The notes: generated by a model from the sequence alone, not told the origin. A stretch of DNA of 50,559 bases from Riemerella columbina DSM 16469 (GCF_000374405.1 NZ_KB894223.1:1-50559); one strand, 5' to 3'; counted from the first letter of the stretch, positions 8,578 through 15,900 are shown. Made by a program: numbers and translations.

Positions 8578-10470
8578 ATGAAAAAATTACTTATAGTTCC
8601 GTTATTTGTTATGGGATGGTGGATGCAAGCACAAACGCATAAGGTAACACCTAAAGAAACCCCATACTCTATTTCGAGACAATATGGATTAACCCTTAAG
8701 GAGTTGTATGAACTCAATCCAGAACTTAAAAATGGGACGCTACAAATTGGGCAAATCGTAAAAGTAGGGAAAAAGAATAGTTCTCAACAGAATACAGCCA
8801 GTGCAAAATATGGGAAGATAATTTTGCAACCCAAGCAGACCCTCTATGGCATTACCAAACAATACCATATCACAGAAAAAGAACTAAGAGCTTTAAATCC
8901 CAACCTAGAAATGAAAATAGGTGAGGAAGTGCTATTGCCATTGGGTAAACTCAATAAGTATGCAGATAAAAATGCATCTGCTAAAGTAGAAACTACGGTG
9001 GCTAAACCAGTAGAAGAAGTAAAAGAAGCGGTAGCAAATACTTCAGCAAAAGTTTTATCGGCGGATGAATATGAAGTACAACCTAAAGATAACTACTATA
9101 AAATCAGTAGGAAATTTAAAATCAGTAAGAAGGATTTGTTTGCAATAAACCCAGGGTTGGAGGAAAGAGGCTTGAAGGTAGGAGATGTGATTAAAATAAA
9201 ATATACCGAAACACCTAAAGACGCCGTAGAAATCACAGAAAAAGTAGTGGAAGAACAGCCACAGCGGACATATACCGCCACTACGGTAAAAGACGATTAT
9301 TTAACCTATAAGGTGCAGGCAGGGGATACCGTGTTTGGGATTCTCAACCAATTTAATGTTGATTTAGATGACCTTTTGGAGCTTAATCCAGAATTGTCCA
9401 ATGGACTAAAAGCAGGTATGGTGCTTAGAATAAAAAAATTGGATGAGGCATACATTAAAAATAATGGGGAGGCACTCAATGTCGTATTAATGTTGCCATT
9501 TGGTTTTGATGCGGGGGATTCTAAATATCGCAATCTATCCGCAGATTTCCTCACAGGTGCTAAATTGGCTGTGGAAATGAACGCGGCTAAAGGTCAAAAA
9601 ATTGACTTTAAAGTGATAGATGCTGGCAACGAAAATGCCTTTAAGAAAAGCCTAATGCAAATCAATAGAGATAATACAGATTTGATTATCGGGCCATTGT
9701 TTAAATCTAATGTAGTAGAGGTGTTGGATTATGTAAAGGATAAGAAAATCCCAGTGGTGGCTCCTTTTGCCAATAGTCCAGAGATGTATGGCTATGGCAA
9801 TCTTATTATTGCCGAAACGGATAAATTAATCTATGCTGATAGAATTGCTCAAGAGGTAAAAGAAGTATTTTCTGACCAAAAAATCTATATTGTATCGGGT
9901 AAGGATAGAGAAAATGCTAACTATCTAAAACAAAAGTTAGAAAAGAGCCTTAAAAATCCGAACATTGTTTTGGTCAATGGTGCATCAGAAATCGCATTAG
10001 AACAAAATATGATGACGGGACAGAATTTACCTGTAATCGCTATATTGGCTAATGACGACGATAATATTGGGGCTGCATTTTCTTCAAAAATTATTGAATT
10101 ATCTAAAGAAACTAAAGGTATCAAGGCGTTTAGTATGTTCTATACCCCATCGTTTGATAGAAATATAGATGGACTAAGCCAAGCGAGTTTGGTGTATATT
10201 ATGGATAGAAAAATCAATACTGAAGGGAGCTTTGAAAAAGAAGTTTTAGTTGCTTATAATAAAAAATATTGTAAAACGCCAACAAAATACGCTGTTATAG
10301 GTTTCGATATCGTGAGCGATATGCTCTCAAGAGAAAATACCAAAGGGGAAGTGTTCAAGAGAATGAAAGATGCCCAAACGCAGTTGGCTACAAAATTTGA
10401 ATTTAAAAAAGTGAAATCTGGCGGGGCTTATGTTAATATAGGTTACCGTGTAGTAAGACTTTTACCATAG
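8578..10470 (+). CDS. LysM-repeat protein with periplasmic-binding-protein-like domain
   Basis: Exported cell-envelope protein of 630 aa. A signal peptide (to about residue 19, MQAQ) is followed by four LysM peptidoglycan-binding repeats at roughly residues 21-63, 80-122, 165-208 and 243-286, each with a D/E-x-x-Y/F-x-I ... N-P-x-L pattern. From about residue 298 a domain resembling type I periplasmic substrate-binding proteins begins (VVLMLPFGFD, then DLIIGPLFKSN). Flavobacteria commonly carry such LysM/ABC-substrate-binding fusions, but I know no proven function. It may sense or anchor at the murein; no partner ABC transporter lies nearby. fabD follows after 32 bases. Confidence 0.85.
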   Translation: MKKLLIVPLFVMGWWMQAQTHKVTPKETPYSISRQYGLTLKELYELNPELKNGTLQIGQIVKVGKKNSSQQNTASAKYGKIILQPKQTLYGITKQYHITEKELRALNPNLEMKIGEEVLLPLGKLNKYADKNASAKVETTVAKPVEEVKEAVANTSAKVLSADEYEVQPKDNYYKISRKFKISKKDLFAINPGLEERGLKVGDVIKIKYTETPKDAVEITEKVVEEQPQRTYTATTVKDDYLTYKVQAGDTVFGILNQFNVDLDDLLELNPELSNGLKAGMVLRIKKLDEAYIKNNGEALNVVLMLPFGFDAGDSKYRNLSADFLTGAKLAVEMNAAKGQKIDFKVIDAGNENAFKKSLMQINRDNTDLIIGPLFKSNVVEVLDYVKDKKIPVVAPFANSPEMYGYGNLIIAETDKLIYADRIAQEVKEVFSDQKIYIVSGKDRENANYLKQKLEKSLKNPNIVLVNGASEIALEQNMMTGQNLPVIAILANDDDNIGAAFSSKIIELSKETKGIKAFSMFYTPSFDRNIDGLSQASLVYIMDRKINTEGSFEKEVLVAYNKKYCKTPTKYAVIGFDIVSDMLSRENTKGEVFKRMKDAQTQLATKFEFKKVKSGGAYVNIGYRVVRLLP

Positions 10471-10502
10471 AAAAATATAAATAGATATCTGAAAAATATA
10501 AT

Positions 10503-11378
10503 ATGAAAGCATTAGTATTCCCGGGGCAAGGGTCTCAGTTTGTAGGGATGGGAAAAGAACTCTACGATAGCCGTAAGGATGTAAAAGACTTAATGGAATT
10601 TGCCAATGAAATTTTAGGATTTAATATCCTTAAAATGATGTTTTCTGGAACGCCAGAAGATTTAAAACAAACGCAAGTAACACAACCCGCAATTTTTATC
10701 CATTCGGTAGCCACAGTAAAAGTAATTGATGCCACAACCGTAGAAATGGTGGCAGGACATTCTTTAGGAGAATTTTCTGCTTTGGTTGCCAGTGGTGTGT
10801 TTTCTTTTGAAGATGGTTTAAAACTCGTAGCACAAAGGGCCGATGCGATGCAAAAAGCGTGTGATGCACATCCTTCTTCTATGGCGGCTATTTTAGGCTT
10901 AGAAGATGCTAAGGTAGAAGCGATTTGTGCGGAAGTAGATGGTATTGTAGTGCCAGCTAATTATAATTGTCCAGGGCAATTAGTAATTTCTGGAGAAACT
11001 GAAGCAGTGGAAGAAGCGTGCGCAAAAATGAAAGAAGCAGGGGCTAAAAGAGCTTTGGTATTACCTGTCAATGGTGCGTTTCACTCACCATTGATGAAGC
11101 CAGCACAAGACCAATTGGCAGCGGCCATAGAGCAAACTAAATTTAGAAAAGCTAGTTTTCCTATTTATCAAAATATTGTAACAACTGCGGTGTCAGATGA
11201 AGAAGAAATAAAGAAAAATCTTATCGCCCAACTGACAGGGCCAGTAAAGTGGACGCAATCAGTTCAGAATATGATAAAAGACGGCGCTACAAAATTTGTA
11301 GAAGTAGGACCTGGAAAAACTTTACAAGGGTTAATCAAAAAAATAGATCCCGAAGTCGCAGTTTCTTCTGCGATGTAA
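10503..11378 (+). CDS. fabD: Malonyl-CoA:ACP transacylase FabD
   Basis: Transfers malonyl from CoA to acyl carrier protein for fatty-acid synthesis in the cytoplasm. The 291-aa protein starts with the family signature FPGQGSQFVGMGKELYD and carries the nucleophile serine in GHSLGEFSALVASG (about residues 81-94). The catalytic His is in GAFHSPLM (about 195-202) and the C-terminal VEVGPGKTLQGL is present. It ends at a strong terminator. The rest of fatty-acid synthesis in this window (fabF, acpP) is separate at 21916-23431. Confidence 0.97.
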   Translation: MKALVFPGQGSQFVGMGKELYDSRKDVKDLMEFANEILGFNILKMMFSGTPEDLKQTQVTQPAIFIHSVATVKVIDATTVEMVAGHSLGEFSALVASGVFSFEDGLKLVAQRADAMQKACDAHPSSMAAILGLEDAKVEAICAEVDGIVVPANYNCPGQLVISGETEAVEEACAKMKEAGAKRALVLPVNGAFHSPLMKPAQDQLAAAIEQTKFRKASFPIYQNIVTTAVSDEEEIKKNLIAQLTGPVKWTQSVQNMIKDGATKFVEVGPGKTLQGLIKKIDPEVAVSSAM

Positions 11379-11382
11379 CATT

Positions 11383-11418
11383 AAAAAATCTTGCTTTATT
11401 ATGAGGCAAGATTTTTTT
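11383..11418 (+). terminator. Rho-independent terminator after fabD
   Basis: AAAAAATCTTGC (11383-11394) pairs with GCAAGATTTTTT (from 11406), followed by more T. It also marks the left border of the AT-rich island. Confidence 0.9.
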
Positions 11419-11438
11419 GTTAAACTATTTTGAGTAAA

Positions 11439-11711
11439 TTATTTTATTAATCCTGTCATAACACCGATATAGCCAACAATAATACCAATAATAAATATGG
11501 CTAACATAACTAAAATTATCCAGAAGATATAATTAATGATAATTGCTGAGTTGCCAAATTTTCGTTCAAAATAAATATGTGTTTGATTGTACCAAAGATT
11601 TTGTTTAGGTTTTAAAAAATTTCTATCGTATTGAAAGTCATCTGGCTCATCGGTCATTTGATTTACAAGGTCTGAAATTTCTACGACATACTTTCCATAG
11701 AGTTGTTGCAA
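11439..11711 (-). CDS. Small membrane protein, unknown, with a probable frame break upstream
   Basis: Not recognised. The open frame from a TTG at 11711 encodes 90 aa: a polar first half (DLVNQMTDEPDDFQYD) and one long C-terminal hydrophobic stretch (about residues 58-88). The same frame stays open upstream to 11837 and encodes another membrane segment (NFITLIFLVLLYSYIL) without any ATG, GTG or TTG. An ATG at 11818 in the neighbouring frame would read MQQIQFYKK and join this frame if the A6 run (plus-strand T at 11792-11797) had one more base. The full gene was therefore probably 11439-11818 with two membrane segments. It is the last gene of the island. Confidence 0.55.
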   Translation of the reverse strand: MQQLYGKYVVEISDLVNQMTDEPDDFQYDRNFLKPKQNLWYNQTHIYFERKFGNSAIIINYIFWIILVMLAIFIIGIIVGYIGVMTGLIK

Positions 11712-11818
11712 CCAATATTTGCCTATTACATGAAGTATATAAGAATAGAGTAGTACTAAAAATATTAAGGTTATAAAATTAAAACATTGGATTTTTTGTA
11801 AAACTGTATTTGTTGCAT

Positions 11819-12148
11819 AACAAATATAACATAAATTTTAAAAATAATTTATTTTATTGATTTTCAATTGAAATGAATGAAAGCTATTAAGAATAGTATA
11901 AAAACGTATTAAAATTGTTCTATTTTAAAAACTAAAGTGGCTGCTAGTTTTCGTGAGACGAAAGTAAAGGTGAAGGTGGAGAGAAATCTGTCTCAAATAC
12001 CTAAATAATATACTTCACTACTCCTCTAAGGATCCTACGCTAAAGTATCTGTAAAACTGCGAAAATAGATAAGTTTTCTCAATCTAAAAATAAATCACTT
12101 AAAATGGCTTAAACGAAGTTGTTTTTATAATTTTTTTTAGTACGTTTT
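11819..12148. other. Intergenic stretch with inverted-repeat borders and hairpins
   Basis: No convincing coding frame. AAAACGTATTAAAA (11901-11914) and TTTTAGTACGTTTT (12135-12148) are inverted copies with one mismatch, enclosing about 220 bp that is less AT-rich than its surroundings. Inside is a stem TTTCGT/ACGAAA (about 11949-11964) and AAAACT/AGTTTT (about 12052-12077). It could be a small non-autonomous mobile element or a structured RNA; I recognise neither. A -7-like TATATTTG (minus, 11821-11828) sits just before the frame-broken gene. Confidence 0.35.
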
Positions 12149-12781
12149 TTAAAATGCAAAATTTTGTAATTTTTCAAATTCATTTTTAGAAAATTGATTT
12201 TCAATTTTACCATCATTTAAAACACCAATTTCATCACATGTATTAAATAATGTTTCAATAATATGTGAACTGATAATGACTATTTTGTTCTTCTTTTTCA
12301 ATAATTTTATTAAATCGTAAAGCATGATTACTCCTTCAAAATCAACACCATTAAAAGGTTCATCTAATATTAAAATAGGTTTGTCTAATATTAAGTTACC
12401 AATTAATGCTATCTTTTTTTTCATTCCACTCGAATAATTTTCAATATATTTTTCTAATGGCAAATTAAATTTTGATACCAAATCTATATAATCATGTTTG
12501 CTTTCAGAAAAATAAGACAAATATTCTTTTCCTGTAATATAAGGGTAAAAATAATTTTCTGTTTCTAAATAACTAATTTCTTTGCGTGTAATTTTGCGAT
12601 CATTTAATAATATTTGTCCAGAATATTTATATGTTTGAAATAGGCACTCAAAAAGTGAAGTTTTCCCAGCACCATTTTTACCTAAAATCCCATAGATTGA
12701 AGAGTTGTGGATGCTCAAATTTAAGTTATCTAATACGATTTTTTCATTAAATGAAAGGCTTAAGTTATTAATAGTCAACAT
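12149..12781 (-). CDS. ABC transporter ATP-binding protein of the peptide island
   Basis: Energises transport, presumably with the membrane protein encoded just upstream. Starting at ATG 12781 (the frame also opens at a TTG at 12790) it is 210 aa, a minimal single ATPase domain. Visible motifs: Walker A GILGKNGAGKTS, signature YSSGMKKKI, Walker B ILILDEPFNGVD and the H-loop His in IISSHIIE. There is no fused membrane domain and no C39 peptidase, so it would not itself cut a leader peptide. The start overlaps the permease gene by 14 bases, implying coupled translation. The architecture resembles bacteriocin or drug export/immunity ABC systems; the precise role is inferred. Confidence 0.9.
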   Translation of the reverse strand: MLTINNLSLSFNEKIVLDNLNLSIHNSSIYGILGKNGAGKTSLFECLFQTYKYSGQILLNDRKITRKEISYLETENYFYPYITGKEYLSYFSESKHDYIDLVSKFNLPLEKYIENYSSGMKKKIALIGNLILDKPILILDEPFNGVDFEGVIMLYDLIKLLKKKNKIVIISSHIIETLFNTCDEIGVLNDGKIENQFSKNEFEKLQNFAF

Positions 12782-13685
12782 ATTTTTCAATATTTTTATT
12801 TGCTTTTGTAAAATTTTTATAAATCCTTAATACACCAGGAATAATAAGTATTGAAATTATTAAATACTCCATATAAATTCCTGTGTTATATTCATTTTCT
12901 TTTTGTAGATGAAAATATTGAACATATTTTCTGATTATTATTAGCGAAAAAAATATATTTACAATTAACAAATAAGCCAAATAAAATTGTATTGGATTAT
13001 CCATCAAAAAATATAAAAGCGATGTAAATATAAGAATTAAGTTAAAAAATTTTAGGTTATCATATAATTTAGTTTTTAACTTTGAATTTTTGAAAGTCAT
13101 TATTAATTGCTCTTTACTTTCATTATATTTATAAATCTTTGAAAAGTAGTCTAAAAAAAATATTCCATAGAAAAATAATGTAAATGGATGATAACCTGAA
13201 ATGACTAACAATATTATGATAGTAATAAAACCGATAGGGTTTCTTCTAAAACTAGAATTGATTTCAAAATGTCTATTGGAAAGAAAAGTTAAATTTATCG
13301 ATGATATTCTTTTTTTAGAAGTAATTGTAGAAATCAAAATAATAATCATTAAAGGTATTGTAAATGAATAGTTAAATTTGTAATTTAAATTTGTTATACA
13401 TAAAAACATAAAAAAGATTATATTTTCACAAATTAAAATTAGTTTCGATTTACCTTTAAAAACATGTTTTAAAAATTTTATATCTTTTCTATTAAAGTGA
13501 AAAATAAATATTGGGATTAAAAATATATATGGGTAATAATTATTGTTTTCAATTTTAATAAAGACAAATAATAATATTTCAAATATATAAGCAATCCCAA
13601 TATTTGGAGATAAATTTACAATCCTAAATAATTGCGAAAATCTAAAAAATAGATGCCTAAATAATTTATTCAGAAATAAACTCAT
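12768..13685 (-). CDS. Multi-pass membrane protein, probable ABC permease
   Basis: A 305-aa, Ile/Leu/Phe-rich protein with roughly six to eight hydrophobic segments (for example IAYIFEILLFVFI, LIMTFK-flanked segments, LIFTSLLYFLM, LIISILIIPGVL). I cannot match it to a named family. Its gene overlaps the dehydrogenase gene upstream by 20 bases and the ATPase gene downstream by 14 bases, so it is most simply the membrane half of a two-component ABC exporter or immunity system for the peptide encoded at 14842. The very low G+C of the gene supports horizontal acquisition. It could alternatively be a producer-immunity membrane protein. Confidence 0.7.
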   Translation of the reverse strand: MSLFLNKLFRHLFFRFSQLFRIVNLSPNIGIAYIFEILLFVFIKIENNNYYPYIFLIPIFIFHFNRKDIKFLKHVFKGKSKLILICENIIFFMFLCITNLNYKFNYSFTIPLMIIILISTITSKKRISSINLTFLSNRHFEINSSFRRNPIGFITIIILLVISGYHPFTLFFYGIFFLDYFSKIYKYNESKEQLIMTFKNSKLKTKLYDNLKFFNLILIFTSLLYFLMDNPIQFYLAYLLIVNIFFSLIIIRKYVQYFHLQKENEYNTGIYMEYLIISILIIPGVLRIYKNFTKANKNIEKYVDY

Positions 13686-14730
13686 TAAAAGTAGGTTCTA
13701 AATTAAATATTGGATTTTCATCAATAATTCCCACACCTGCCATCATTGAAATCCCTTGCTCAAAAGGGTTAAGTCCTAATTCATCTTCAATGTTTGAGTG
13801 ATTTATAGCTGCAGTAAATACTCCTAAATTGAGTTTTGTTGCTATTAGATAAATATTTTGACATAGATGTCCTCCCTCTCGCAATAAAACTGAATAGGCA
13901 CTTGAATTTTTACGATATTTCCAAAAATTTCTAAAATATCTGTGAGCTAAGAAGAATAGTACAGATGCGTTTGTGCAATATTCTTGACCAACAGTAAACA
14001 AATTGGCTTTTTCTATTGCTTCTTCAATTGAATAAGGTTTAATTAAATGCAAACTATCTTCCTGTACATTATAGTGATAAAGTCCTTGTTTAATTCCTTC
14101 CACTCTCAATATCAATAAATAAACCTCTGTAGCATGCATCCCTCCTCCTGATGGACTGGTTTTCTTTACAGAAACTATATCAGATTCATATAATGAACGA
14201 GTTCCTTGAATTCCAAAAGTATATTTCAGAAGCACAGATAAATCCTCAAATGACATTTTTTTATTAATATCAAAATTTCTCGTTGTTTTTCTTTTCAATA
14301 AAATATCAAAAAAAGCATCTTTTTTCTTATCTTCATATGATAAAGCAATTTTATCCAAGCAATTATCAATTTTGTGATAATAGGAGGGCGGGTAACCATT
14401 TTGAGCAATTACTTTTTTCATATCATCTTCAGAATCTAACTTGACTGCAGAAGATTTAAAATTAACATTTATATCTTTCCACTTGGTCATAAAATTAAAT
14501 AAAGCTGCATATATATGCCATTTTTGCTCAATTAACAAATTTTCATTTTCTAAATATTGAATACATTTTTTATTGGTATCTTCATTTGTTAATATAACGC
14601 CAATGTTGAGAAATTTTTTTAATAAATCGCTTTCACCAACACTAACCCATTTATTATCATCAATACTTATAATCCAATTAAATTCATCACGAGATACGAT
14701 TATTTCTTTTCCATACAGAATAGGAATCAA
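13666..14730 (-). CDS. SagB-type peptide-maturation dehydrogenase (nitroreductase fold)
   Basis: Probable FMN-dependent oxidoreductase acting on the adjacent precursor peptide, as SagB-type enzymes oxidise azolines in other RiPP pathways. The open frame from a TTG gives 354 aa. About residues 1-120 form an N-terminal domain of the kind found in SagB-like proteins; the nitroreductase domain follows, with KTTRNFD (148-154), SPSGGGMHATEVYLL (192-206) and REGGHLCQNIYLIATKLNLG. The frame continues upstream and encodes plausible protein (QYYNWKKILKNEQ) up to an ATG at 14839, 2 nt after the precursor's stop, but that ATG is one base out of frame. The start is therefore doubtful (see findings). No YcaO cyclodehydratase lies in the window, so the reaction is inferred. 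Confidence 0.8.
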   Translation of the reverse strand: MIPILYGKEIIVSRDEFNWIISIDDNKWVSVGESDLLKKFLNIGVILTNEDTNKKCIQYLENENLLIEQKWHIYAALFNFMTKWKDINVNFKSSAVKLDSEDDMKKVIAQNGYPPSYYHKIDNCLDKIALSYEDKKKDAFFDILLKRKTTRNFDINKKMSFEDLSVLLKYTFGIQGTRSLYESDIVSVKKTSPSGGGMHATEVYLLILRVEGIKQGLYHYNVQEDSLHLIKPYSIEEAIEKANLFTVGQEYCTNASVLFFLAHRYFRNFWKYRKNSSAYSVLLREGGHLCQNIYLIATKLNLGVFTAAINHSNIEDELGLNPFEQGISMMAGVGIIDENPIFNLEPTFNEFISE

Positions 14731-14839
14731 AACAATTTGTTCCTCGAAATTTTGTTCATTTTTTAAAATTTTTTTCCAATTGTAATACTGGGAAATTTCT
14801 AAAAAAGAAAAATAAATATTTGGATCTTTTAATATTCAT
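14731..14839 (-). other. Probable true 5' end of the dehydrogenase gene, out of frame by one base
   Basis: ATG at 14839-14837 begins M-N-I-K, then meets a stop after 27 codons. Removing one A from the AAAA run (plus-strand T at 14827-14830) would give M-N-I-K-D-P-N-I-Y-F-S-F and run unbroken into the dehydrogenase frame. The position, 2 nt after the precursor stop codon, suits a coupled start. Confidence 0.6.
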
Positions 14840-14841
14840 AT

Positions 14842-15180
14842 TTAGTATGCAAAAATTGGAATAAAAATGAAAACTACTGGAAGAATTGGTAATGAAGACA
14901 TTTCCGCGGGGGATACGAAATCTTCGTAACTGTAAATATACATTAGTCTTTCTTTCAATTCTTCTTGAGATGGCATAGAAAAATCGTTTGGAATGTAGAT
15001 TTTACTCGTGTCAAACCCATTTTCGCCAAATACTTTAAGTGGGTTCAATGAAAACTCATTATAAAATGAAGTATCATGAACTAACTTATTTACAAATGAA
15101 TAAGTGTCTCTTGGGGCTTCGTTTGTTACATTTGTTTTTGGAACGAATCCTTTTGTTTGGAAATTAGATGTTAGTAGCAT
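14842..15180 (-). CDS. Putative RiPP precursor peptide with nitrile-hydratase-like leader
   Basis: A 112-aa peptide, proposed substrate of the neighbouring dehydrogenase. Residues about 27-78 look like a nitrile-hydratase-type leader (NHLP): a helix (FVNKLVHDTSFYNEFSLNP, Pro47), a Gly-Phe-Asp turn, then an IP-x-D segment and PSQEELKERL. The tail after Pro91 is short and very hydrophobic with three prolines (SSLPILPVVFIFIPIFAY, residues 95-112). It has no Cys and no Gly-Gly cleavage site. It is encoded first in the cassette, 2 nt before the likely dehydrogenase start. Leader resemblance and context are what I see; modification and export are inferred. A small membrane-anchored protein is the main alternative. 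Confidence 0.65.
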   Translation of the reverse strand: MLLTSNFQTKGFVPKTNVTNEAPRDTYSFVNKLVHDTSFYNEFSLNPLKVFGENGFDTSKIYIPNDFSMPSQEELKERLMYIYSYEDFVSPAEMSSLPILPVVFIFIPIFAY

Positions 15181-15218
15181 AACTATTTGATTTAGATTTA
15201 GTTCCTACTTTTTTTGTG

Positions 15219-15240
15219 AAATTTACAACAATGTAAATTT
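15219..15240. promoter_or_regulatory. Perfect inverted repeat 39 bases before the precursor gene
   Basis: AAATTTACA (15219-15227) and TGTAAATTT (15232-15240) are exact 9-bp inverted copies around ACAA. It could be an operator for a dimeric regulator or a hairpin in the leader RNA; no long T run follows, so termination is less likely. Confidence 0.5.
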
Positions 15241-15462
15241 AACTTTTCTGAATAATTAGCAGAAGGCAGATTTTTGGAAAGTCCTACCATTATAGATCGT
15301 ATTCAATATTTATCTTTCAGAATCTTTTACTATTATTTCAAAGCGTTTTCTTCAATTTCCCTTTTGTCAATCATCGTTTTCATCATTTTTCAACCTCATA
15401 TTCGTTGCAAAAGAAATTTGTTAAGAACATGTCATCAAATAAAATGTTTCACAATCTGTACA

Positions 15463-15493
15463 CAAATATATGTAATTTTTTTTAATATCCAAA
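15463..15493 (-). promoter_or_regulatory. Strong consensus promoter of the peptide cassette
   Basis: On the minus strand TTTG (15493-15490) is followed after exactly 19 bases by TATATTTG (15470-15463). It is a full match to the Bacteroidetes consensus and has the same spacing as the rplK and TPP-riboswitch promoters in this window. Transcription should start near 15457 and run into the precursor gene. Confidence 0.75.
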
Positions 15494-15574
15494 TATTTAA
15501 TGGATTTATTATATGGATTGCTATATTGGTCGTGTGAGTAAATCAAAAATTTTATATTATCCTAATGTGCTTAG

Positions 15575-15784
15575 TTAAAGAATATTCAATGCAACTCTAT
15601 AGAGCCAAGTAGAAAATTTGCTGTCACCTCTCAAATTGGGGTATGATTTCCATGCTTGGTAGGTAATTTCTTGAAAGAGGTCTTCTTGGTCATGGTAATT
15701 GTCCATATACATTTTAGCGATTTTGAACACCACACCTTTATGTTGTTCCAAATGATCCAAAAATTCTTTTTCAAGAGCTGACAT
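15575..15784 (-). pseudogene. Truncated sigma-70-family RNA polymerase sigma factor
   Basis: The 69-aa frame from ATG 15784 is the start of an ECF-like sigma factor. It has region 2 (EQHKGVVFKIAKMYMDNYHDQEDLFQEI, then TYQAWKSYPNLRGDSKFSTWLYRVALN), which binds core polymerase and the -10 element, and then stops abruptly two codons later. Region 4, needed for -35 recognition, is missing: such proteins normally run to about 160-180 aa. No matching C-terminal half appears in any frame downstream; instead the AT-rich peptide island begins. A TAGTTTTG -7 box lies at 15817-15810. Most likely a remnant broken when the island entered or by deletion; a stand-alone region 2 protein is less likely. Confidence 0.8.
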
Positions 15785-15892
15785 GCTGCACTTTTTATTA
15801 AGTAAGTATCAAAACTACAAATTTGTTACATACACTGTTGAATAAAAAATAAGATATTATGAGTAAGTATTTTTTATTTAGAATAAATTTAT

Positions 15893-15900
15893 TATATTTG
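15893..15900 (+). promoter_or_regulatory. -7 box of the lipoprotein gene
   Basis: TATATTTG, a perfect TAnnTTTG, 31 bases before the ATG at 15932; no distinct -33 box. Confidence 0.55.

Larger units (their letters stand above)
15181..15574. other. Leader and promoter region of the peptide cassette
   Basis: Minus-strand leader of about 275 nt between the promoter at 15463-15493 and the precursor ATG at 15180. It holds a 17-codon reading frame (15333-15386, MMKTMIDKREIEENALK, followed by two stops), another short frame (MRLKNDENDD) overlapping it, and a perfect palindrome at 15219-15240. The plus-strand open frame across 15274-15537 looks spurious. Confidence 0.5.

Noticed and set aside
11940-12060. 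tRNA, tmRNA or known small RNA in the island gap
   Set aside because: No cloverleaf, T-loop consensus or recognisable RNA family signature could be found.
15219-15240. Palindrome as an intrinsic terminator
   Set aside because: The stem is AT-only apart from one C-G pair and no clear T run follows it; an operator or leader hairpin is more plausible.
15274-15537. Plus-strand open frame of 87 codons in the peptide-cassette leader
   Set aside because: Composition is generic AT-rich Ile/Phe/Tyr, there is no family resemblance, and it lies antisense over a strong minus-strand promoter and leader.
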